A DNA stretch of 64,000 bases from Tamarix chinensis. Its lineage: Eukaryota > Streptophyta > Magnoliopsida > Caryophyllales > Tamaricaceae. The notes under the pieces were generated by a model that saw only the letters and a program-made list of their open reading frames with translations, was not told where the DNA came from and did not search any database. This document shows positions 58,158 to 64,000 of this stretch, in pieces. The translations under genes were made by a program, and so were the position numbers. The stretch covers positions 42,794,586 to 42,858,585 of the forward strand of contig CM060174.1 in assembly GCA_030549775.1 (NCBI GenBank). Reading direction: 5' to 3'. How positions within the stretch are numbered: position 1 is the stretch's first letter; every line of letters starts with the position of its first letter.

Positions 58158-58540
58158 TATTCTTATTAGTGTTATTATTATTACTTATTAAGTTATTATT
58201 ATTCAATGTAGGAGGAAACCCTACTTCTTTTATCTTCGATCATTATCTTTACTATTATTACCTTTATGGTTATTATTATTTTGTAATATTATTATGGATT
58301 TTATCATTATTATTCTTATTATTTCATCACTATTATTATTACTAAATTTGGTTATTTATTTTACTAATATTATTATTAGTATTATTTTAGTAAAGGGGCT
58401 GAAGCCCTTATTTCACAATGTTTTTGAATAATGTCCTTTTTATTATTATTGTTACTATTTTTTATTATCCTTGTTAATATTAATATTGATATTGTTTTTG
58501 GTATTTTTTCTATTATTATTTTAATATATTATCAAAATCC
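57620..58540. repeat. ATT microsatellite of LTR I
   Basis: ATT/TTA runs with a GTT run at about 57930-57967. Short unique words recur at intervals (GGGCCAAAGCCCTATT near 57717, GGGCTGAAACCCTATTATG near 58041, GTAGGAGGAAACCCTACT near 58208, AAGGGGCTGAAGCCCTTATTT near 58395). Each is a small inverted repeat. Confidence 0.9.
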
Positions 58541-58634
58541 TAGCTTTATATTAAGTTAGTGATTAATAGTATTTTTGATAGGAGGGAGTCTAATTTTAGC
58601 TTTTCCCTCATAATAGATAAAACCAGTCAAAGCC

Positions 58635-58705
58635 CCAAGGAGGCGTAGGAGCATACTCCAAGACCGATGTCGTTTTAGGTAAGGGTGTTACTAAGGCCTT
58701 TTGTG
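58635..58705 (+). other. Conserved donor block of LTR I
   Basis: AAGGAGGCGTAGGAGCATACTCC then AGACCGATGTCGTTTTAG|GTAAGG, matching 410-475 (A), 29958-30020 (F), 63831-63900 (J) and the complement of 25672-25735 (G). Contains a GGAGY-RT-RCTCC palindrome and the splice-donor match at 58679. Confidence 0.7.
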
Positions 58706-58876
58706 TATTTATATGCATTATGTGCTTCGTATGTCATGTATTCTATGTTTATCATTATTAATTATTTCGTATGGGGTATGACGTGGAGTTGAAGTACATC
58801 TTTGTGTATTTACATGGCATATGTACTATATGTGATGAAATATTGTGGTATGTGATGTTATGCGTTGTGACCCTAT

Positions 58877-59333
58877 TGCTCCATTTGGATTGGGGTGAAT
58901 CGAGGTAGGGGTAAACATTAAAAATTAACCTAGGTGAAGGGAATGGAGGTGAATCGAGGTGAATATTTTAAAATGCTGTTTGGATGATATTAACCTAATC
59001 GGAGTGAATCGGGGTGAATGTTTTAAAATTTTCGTTTAGATTGAGGTAAATGAAGATTAAAATAATAAAACAAATGACATTTATACCCTTTTATTAAATA
59101 AATAAGTCATATTGAGGGGTATTTTGGTCCTATCAAGTCAAAAATTTACTTATTCTTTCACCTTCACCTCGATTACCCCTGAAATTGGAGGTTAATAAAA
59201 ATGAGGTTAATTGAGGTGAATGGAGGTGAAACATTAACTTCGATTCACCCAGGTAAAACTATTAACCTGGTAGCCAAACGGGGTGAATCAATTGATTCAC
59301 CTCCGTTAACTTCCCTTCACCCCAATCCAAACG
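58877..59333. mobile_element. 457-bp MITE inserted in LTR I
   Basis: Flanked by GACCCTAT at 58869-58876 and 59334-59341, an 8-bp duplication. The matching place in LTR A (626-640, GACCCTGTAAGAC) is uninterrupted. The inserted sequence has inverted ends TTTGGATTGGGGTGAA, and inside repeats GAGGTGAATCGAGG-type words in both directions, so it can fold on itself. Non-coding; the 8-bp duplication points to hAT. Confidence 0.75.
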
Positions 59334-59496
59334 GACCCTATAAGACATGCATGTGAGGACGTATAAAAGTGGTATTGTGTGGGAAAAGGGTTGAAAATGG
59401 AAAATGGGAAGTAAGTTGACTAAAGGGGAATTGAGTTGACCTACGTATTTTAATGATCTGTGAGTGGAGGAACAAAAGGGGGAATTTAGGGTTTTG

Positions 59497-59700
59497 TGTG
59501 GAGGAATCTAATTTAGGGTTTCGTGTGGAAGAATCTAATTTATGGTTTTGTATGAGAGAATCCAATTTATGGTGTTATATGGGAGAATATAATTTATGGT
59601 TTTATATGGGAGAATCTAATTTATGGTTTTGTGTGGGAGAATATAATTTATGGTTTTTGGATGGAAGAATCTAATTGATGGTTTTGTATGAGAGGATCTA
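59497..59700 (+). repeat. 27-bp minisatellite of LTR I
   Basis: About seven units of GGGAGAATCTAATTTATGG plus eight bases, the same unit as at 974-1250 in copy A. Confidence 0.85.
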
Positions 59701-59778
59701 TTATAGGGTTTGGTAGGGATGAATCTTTAGTTTTATGTGGATTGAATTTAGGGTTTTGTATGATGGAATCTTGGGTTT

Positions 59779-60170
59779 TGTATAGTAGAATTAGGGTTTG
59801 CATGGAGGTAATGTTGCATGGCGGTATTAGGTTTTACATGGTGGTATTAGGATTTGCATGGTGGTATTAATGGTTGCATGGTGGAATTAATGTTTGCATA
59901 GTGGTATTAGGGTTTATATCGTGGTATTAGGGTTTGCATGGTGGTATTAATGGTTGCATGGTGGTATTAATGGTTATATAGTGGTATTAATAGTTATATG
60001 GTGGTATTAGGGTTTTCATAGTGGTATTAGGTTTTGTATGATAGTATTAATGGTTGCATGGAGGTATTAATGGTTGCATGGTGGTAGTGATGGTTGTATA
60101 GTGGTGTTAGGGTTTGCATGGTGGTATTAATGATTGCATTGGATTTAGGGTTTGTATGAAAAGTTTGGGA
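59779..60170 (+). repeat. 20-bp minisatellite of LTR I
   Basis: About eighteen imperfect units of CATGGTGGTATTAATGGTTG and variants with AGGGTTTG. In copy A only two or three such units are present (1310-1400), so this array has expanded in copy I or contracted in A. Confidence 0.85.
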
Positions 60171-60534
60171 GGTTGCATGGGATGTATAAAGATTGCATGA
60201 GAGTGAAATTTACGTATGAAAGGTTGGTTTGGGATATAAGGAAGGTAATGTAGGTGCTATTTGGGTGGTTGAACATTTCGGATGAAAAATAGTACGTGGA
60301 GATTATATAAGGGTTCGTAGGAGACCGAACTAGGGTTGTGTGGACAGTTAGGGTTTGTTGTGGTTGCTTACAATTTTTGTATTATCATGTGTATTTGGTG
60401 ATTTAAATGTAATTATGATGGTGGAATTTTATGATTTGTGATGTGTGAAGTATAAAGATAATGATTTGTGCATGTCCATGGTGAAAGCTTTTGAATAAGA
60501 TACTTAAGATATTAATTACGTAAAGTGGAAAATG

Positions 60535-60803
60535 TTGAGTTGGGTCCAGACCGATCCACCGGCATAATAGTGGCTGGTACTATGCTAGCCTGGAGACCAG
60601 TCCACCGGCTTAATAGTGGTAGGGTATATTACCCTAGTGACTGATCCACCGGCTAAAATAGTGGGGGATCCCGATCTCAACGAACCAAACCATATATGTT
60701 TTTAAGATGTGGGAAGATACTAATGACTTACAGTGGAACACCGTGCGAGAAGGGGCCAAACCGATCCACCGGCATATAATAGTGGTAGGGAATGTACCCT
60801 AAG
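60535..60803 (+). repeat. Hairpin-module array of LTR I (cut off)
   Basis: Modules at 60550-60670 and 60760-60803. Paired elements include GGCTGG-tactatg-CTAGCC near 60573-60591 and TAGGGTA-tat-TACCCTA at 60620-60636. The array stops at the junction with the pol fragment. Confidence 0.8.
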
Positions 60804-61700
60804 TGCCATTCTTAGTGTGTTTAATAATATGAAGGGCATGGTGATACACTCATACAAAATTCCTTTGGCTTTAAAGGTGGTCCTTCACTCATCCGCTTCC
60901 TTCATCTAGATTTGGTAATAACCACTTCGTAAGTGAATTTTGGAGAACACATGAGCCTTATGCAAACAATCTAACACACCCTCAAGCCTAGGTATAAGGT
61001 ACCTATACTTGATGGTAATGTTATTAATATCCCTGCTATTAACACACATTCTCATAGAGCCATCCTTTTTAGGTACCGATAGGTTGGGTATGTCATATGG
61101 GCTAAGGGATTCATGTATGAAAGCCTTTTACAACAATTCACCCATTTGCCTTTGTAATTTTAAAGACTCCTTAGGTTTGCACCTATAGGTGGTCTTATTT
61201 GGAAGGGTAACACTAGGAACCAAATCAATGTGGTGTACAATTCCCCTCAAGGGAGGCAATTCACATGGTATTTCATAAGGTGAAACATGCCCAAACTCCT
61301 CAAAAATAGTCTGATCCAAGGGTTAAGGGTGGTTCCTCCTTCATTACTTTAAAATAACAACAATTACATGGCTTTTCCGATATATATGGCCTTGCCCCAG
61401 TCTCTACCATCTGAGAACATGGTCTTCCTACACTTGATGGCCTCCATAGCTAGTGATGGTCGATTGCTAAAAGGATTAAGTATAATATTTGTTTCTGGAA
61501 AATTTAAGATAATAAGTATTTTTTTACCTTTATGTTTGACACTCCTATAATATTTCCAAGGCTTAGATAATAACAAATGACATGAATCCATAGTAACTAG
61601 TTCACAAACAACTTGGTAAGTTTTGCCTATAGAAAATGGTACGACCACTCATTTAGTGACCTCCACATTGTTAGCATCATTAATCTATTCATGCTTGTTG
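60803..61700 (-). pseudogene. Ty3/gypsy pol fragment (protease end and RT start)
   Basis: On the minus strand, from 61700 downward: a protease C-terminal piece (VPFSIGKTYQVV, CHLLLSKPWKYYRSVKHKGKK near 61500-61640), a spacer, RT entry LPPLRGIVHHIDLVP near 61210-61260, VPKKDGSMRMCVNSRD near 61030-61075, FSKIHLRSGYYQI near 60930 and a trace of MPF.L.N near 60815. It lacks the active-site Asp triad of protease and the RT catalytic box. Stops and frame changes are present. Both ends abut LTRs (I on the left, J on the right) with no gag, integrase or LTR of its own. Related to the pol type of elements 1 and 2. Confidence 0.85.
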
Positions 61701-62542
61701 GGGTCATATTATAATCCCCCGAATTTTTAAAAACCTATATTTTAATAAATAAATTTTATTTGGGATAAATTAGCCTTTAAATTATTTTAATTATTAGATT
61801 TTGAGCATATAAAATTGGATATAAATATTTAATAAATTAAAATAAATACTTTATTATTTTACCATACTCTTATTATTAAATAATTTTCCAAATCATTACT
61901 TTACTAAAATTACCTTTTTAAAACCCTTATATTTTAAATTAAATTATTAAATAAATTTATTACCCCAAAATATGGTATTTTATTATTTTATAAATTAAAT
62001 CATTTTAGTTAGACCCATTTTCCTTTTCTTTTCCTTTTTTTCTCTTTTTCCCCTCTTTTTCCTTTTCTTTCCTTTCCTTCTCTTCCTTATTTTTCTTTTC
62101 CCCGACCTGGGCCGGCAGCTGGCCCAACTCCTTTTCCCCGCGCGGCCTAGCTCCCACGCCTCTCCTCCTTCTCTCGGCCAGTTCGGCCTTCATTTTTCTT
62201 TCTTTCTTTCTTCTTTTTCCCTAGACTGCCGTTCCAGCCTTCTTCTCTTCCACCTGTGTCGTCTTCTTCCCCCGACATGCTTGCCACTCCCAAATCGGCG
62301 CCGGACTTTTTGCCTCCGATCATGCCGTTTGACCCGCCGTTCTCCACCTCTCTTTCCCGTCGTCCTCCCTGTCATTTCGTCTCGGTCGGCCATTCCCTCC
62401 CTTGCTTGTGCCATTCCCCTTTTCCGACAAGCATGGCCTACACACATAGACCTACGCCGACCCCTCCTCGCCCACCGGAGCACCATACCCCTTTCCCCCC
62501 TACTTTCCCACCCTCCTTTGTCGTTTTACCTTTCGATCGGCT

Positions 62543-62550
62543 TATAAATA
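62543..62550 (+). promoter_or_regulatory. TATA box of LTR J
   Basis: TATAAATA followed by GCCCC at the end of the CpG-rich island. Confidence 0.6.
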
Positions 62551-62710
62551 GCCCCGAAGGCTGCCATAATCGAGTTTGGATTTTGGCAGCCCAGAAAACC
62601 AATCCAGTGACCACCGCCTGTTCAGCCGTCTATTCCGTCGCCGTTGGCTGCCTTCGCCACCCACTCCGGCCACCAAAATGCTCCCTGCACCGCCCTCTAC
62701 TTTAACTATT

Positions 62711-62766
62711 ATTTAATATTATTATTTTTAGTATTCTTACTATGATTAGTATTGCCACTATTATTA

Positions 62767-62822
<56 letters not shown>

Positions 62823-62832
62823 GTTATCACTA

Positions 62833-62878
<46 letters not shown>

Positions 62879-63001
62879 CGTTATATTTACTATATTTATT
62901 ACTTTAACTATTATTACCATCGTTATTATCCTATTTATTATTATTTAATATTATTATTTTTAGTATTCTTACTATGATTAGTATTGCCACTATTATTATT
63001 A

Positions 63002-63050
<49 letters not shown>

Positions 63051-63062
63051 CTATCATCATCA

Positions 63063-63117
<55 letters not shown>

Positions 63118-63295
63118 CGTTATATTTACTATATTTATTACTTTAACTATTATTACCATCGTTATTATCCTAATTATTATTATTTAATATTATTATTTTT
63201 AGTATTCTTACTATGATTAGTATTGCCACTATTATTATTATTGTTGTTGTTGTTGTTGTTGTTGTTGTTATTATTATTACTATCGTTATCACTAC

Positions 63296-63375
<80 letters not shown>

Positions 63376-63445
63376 GGATTAGTATTATTATGTGTATTAT
63401 TCTAACTATTATTATCATTGTTATTATCTCTATTATTATTATTTG

Positions 63446-63486
<41 letters not shown>

Positions 63487-63520
63487 TTCTACGATTTCAA
63501 TTATTATTATCATCATTATT
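62711..63520. repeat. ATT microsatellite in ~235-bp higher-order units, LTR J
   Basis: ATTTAATATTATTATTTTTAG followed by TATTCTTACTATGATTAG begins units at 62711, 62943 and 63182 (spacing 232 and 239). Within each unit triplets change from ATT to ATC, GTT or CATCAT. Frames are homopolymeric and not genes. Confidence 0.9.
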
Positions 63521-63830
63521 ATCATTATAACCATTATTATTATTAGTAGTATTCTTATTATTATTAGTATTATTAATAATATTGTTATTAGTAATATTGA
63601 AACCCTTACTTTAATACTATGAATATTACTAAGACTTACTTTGATTAGTGGTGATTCGTTTAACTATCTTGAGAATAATAATAACCCTACCTTTTATTTA
63701 TAAACTACTATTATTAATATTAGCCTTAGTATTAGGCCATGATAGGGGTAAGATAGGAAAATTATGGTAATTCCGGTAGAGGGAGATTAACCCTTAGTAT
63801 TTCCCTCTTATAGGTAAATCGGGTCAAAAC

Positions 63831-63900
63831 CCCTAGGAGGTGTAGGAGCGTGCTCCAAGCCCGGTGCTGATTTAGGTAAGGACGTAACTAAGGCCGCCTG
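63831..63900 (+). other. Conserved donor block of LTR J
   Basis: AGGAGGTGTAGGAGCGTGCTCC, CCCGGTG, then TTTAG|GTAAGG with the intron start at 63876. The inverted repeat GGAGC/GCTCC is perfect here. Confidence 0.7.
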
Positions 63901-64000
63901 TGTGTTACGTGTTTTACTTGCCTTCGATACCTTGTACGATTTATATGTTGTGTTCTATATGTTATCTGTTTTTATTATGTAGCGCGGCTTAGAACCGAGG

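Larger units (their letters stand above)
55617..60803 (+). mobile_element. LTR copy I (5' complete, 3' truncated)
   Basis: Starts TGAAATGCCCCAAAAATTTT at 55617 inside the hAT element. Order: AT-rich lead; CT tract (56040-56140); CpG-rich island (56140-57540) with TATAAATACCCC at 56938; ATT microsatellite (57620-58540); donor block (58635-58700); 457-bp MITE; minisatellites; hairpin modules. It stops at about 60803, where a minus-strand pol fragment begins, so the stem-loop pair, acceptor and GGGTGTTACA end are missing. It is 5.2 kb including the MITE. Closest to copy A. Frames in the island (56141-56557, 56888-57412 and antisense) are proline- or arginine-rich and not shared with other copies. 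Confidence 0.88.
61710..64000 (+). mobile_element. LTR copy J (5' part, runs off window)
   Basis: Begins TATAATCCCCCGAATTTTTAA at 61710 (first base changed from TG). AT-rich lead, CT tract 62020-62100, GGGCCGGC island, TATAAATAGCCCC at 62543, ATT microsatellite in three large units, and donor block 63831-63900 with GGAGC-GT-GCTCC at 63845-63856 and the GTAAGG donor at 63876. The stretch before the donor (63735-63830) is closest to 29868-29955 of copy F. Frames over the island (62005-62705 both strands) are low-complexity and not shared with other copies. Confidence 0.85.

Overview
This 64 kb window is AT-rich, repeat-dense nuclear DNA of a plant, probably a seed plant with a large genome. It holds one ordinary host gene, a four-exon PAM16/TIM16 gene (mitochondrial inner-membrane import motor subunit) on the + strand at 46241-51232. 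Nearly everything else is transposable-element sequence, nested and decayed. I saw no tRNA, rRNA, CRISPR array or bacterial-type operon.

Layout. 1-3082: 3' part of a very long LTR (copy A). 3083-8720: decayed Ty3/gypsy element 1, missing most of its 5' LTR. 8721-13031: tail of a chromodomain (Tekay/Del-like) pol followed by its 3' LTR (copy B). 13032-23340: old LTR fragments in both orientations (C, D, E) around a minus-strand gag-plus-5'LTR remnant (element 3, 18178-20518). 23341-32651: LTR copy F, split by a complete inverted solo LTR (copy G, 23716-28226) with perfect 5-bp target duplications CCATG. 33054-42130: a short minus-strand LTR (H), split by full-length Ty3/gypsy element 2 (34210-41638; two 994-bp LTRs, TSD GTTGG). 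42689-45673: PIF/Harbinger-like element. 45674-51436: PAM16 promoter, gene and 3' flank; its 4.4 kb second intron contains a LINE scrap, a MITE-like insertion and a duplication. 51437-55616: hAT transposon remnant with transposase pseudogene. 55617-60803: LTR copy I, itself carrying a 457-bp MITE. 60803-61700: minus-strand gypsy protease/RT scrap. 61710-64000: LTR copy J, running off the window.

The repeated theme is one large-LTR family (A, B, F, G, I, J, with diverged C, D, E). Its order is: TG(T/A)AAYRCCCC start, AT-rich stretch, pyrimidine tract, CpG-rich promoter island ending in TATAAATA, long (ATT)n microsatellite, a 60-bp conserved block with a palindrome and a strong 5' splice-site match, minisatellites of about 20-27 bp, arrays of GATCCACCGG hairpin modules, a conserved stem-loop pair next to a 3' splice-site match, a terminal stem-loop and a GGGTGTTACA end. 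B follows a chromodomain-type pol in the expected orientation, so the family is probably Tekay/Del-like.

The strongest candidate for something undescribed is the inside of these LTRs. Hairpins change sequence between modules and copies but keep base pairing through compensatory changes, and they lie inside what looks like a conserved LTR intron of 1.5-2.2 kb. The insertion order readable from nesting is: B-type element before element 1 before A; F before G; H before element 2; hAT before I before its MITE.
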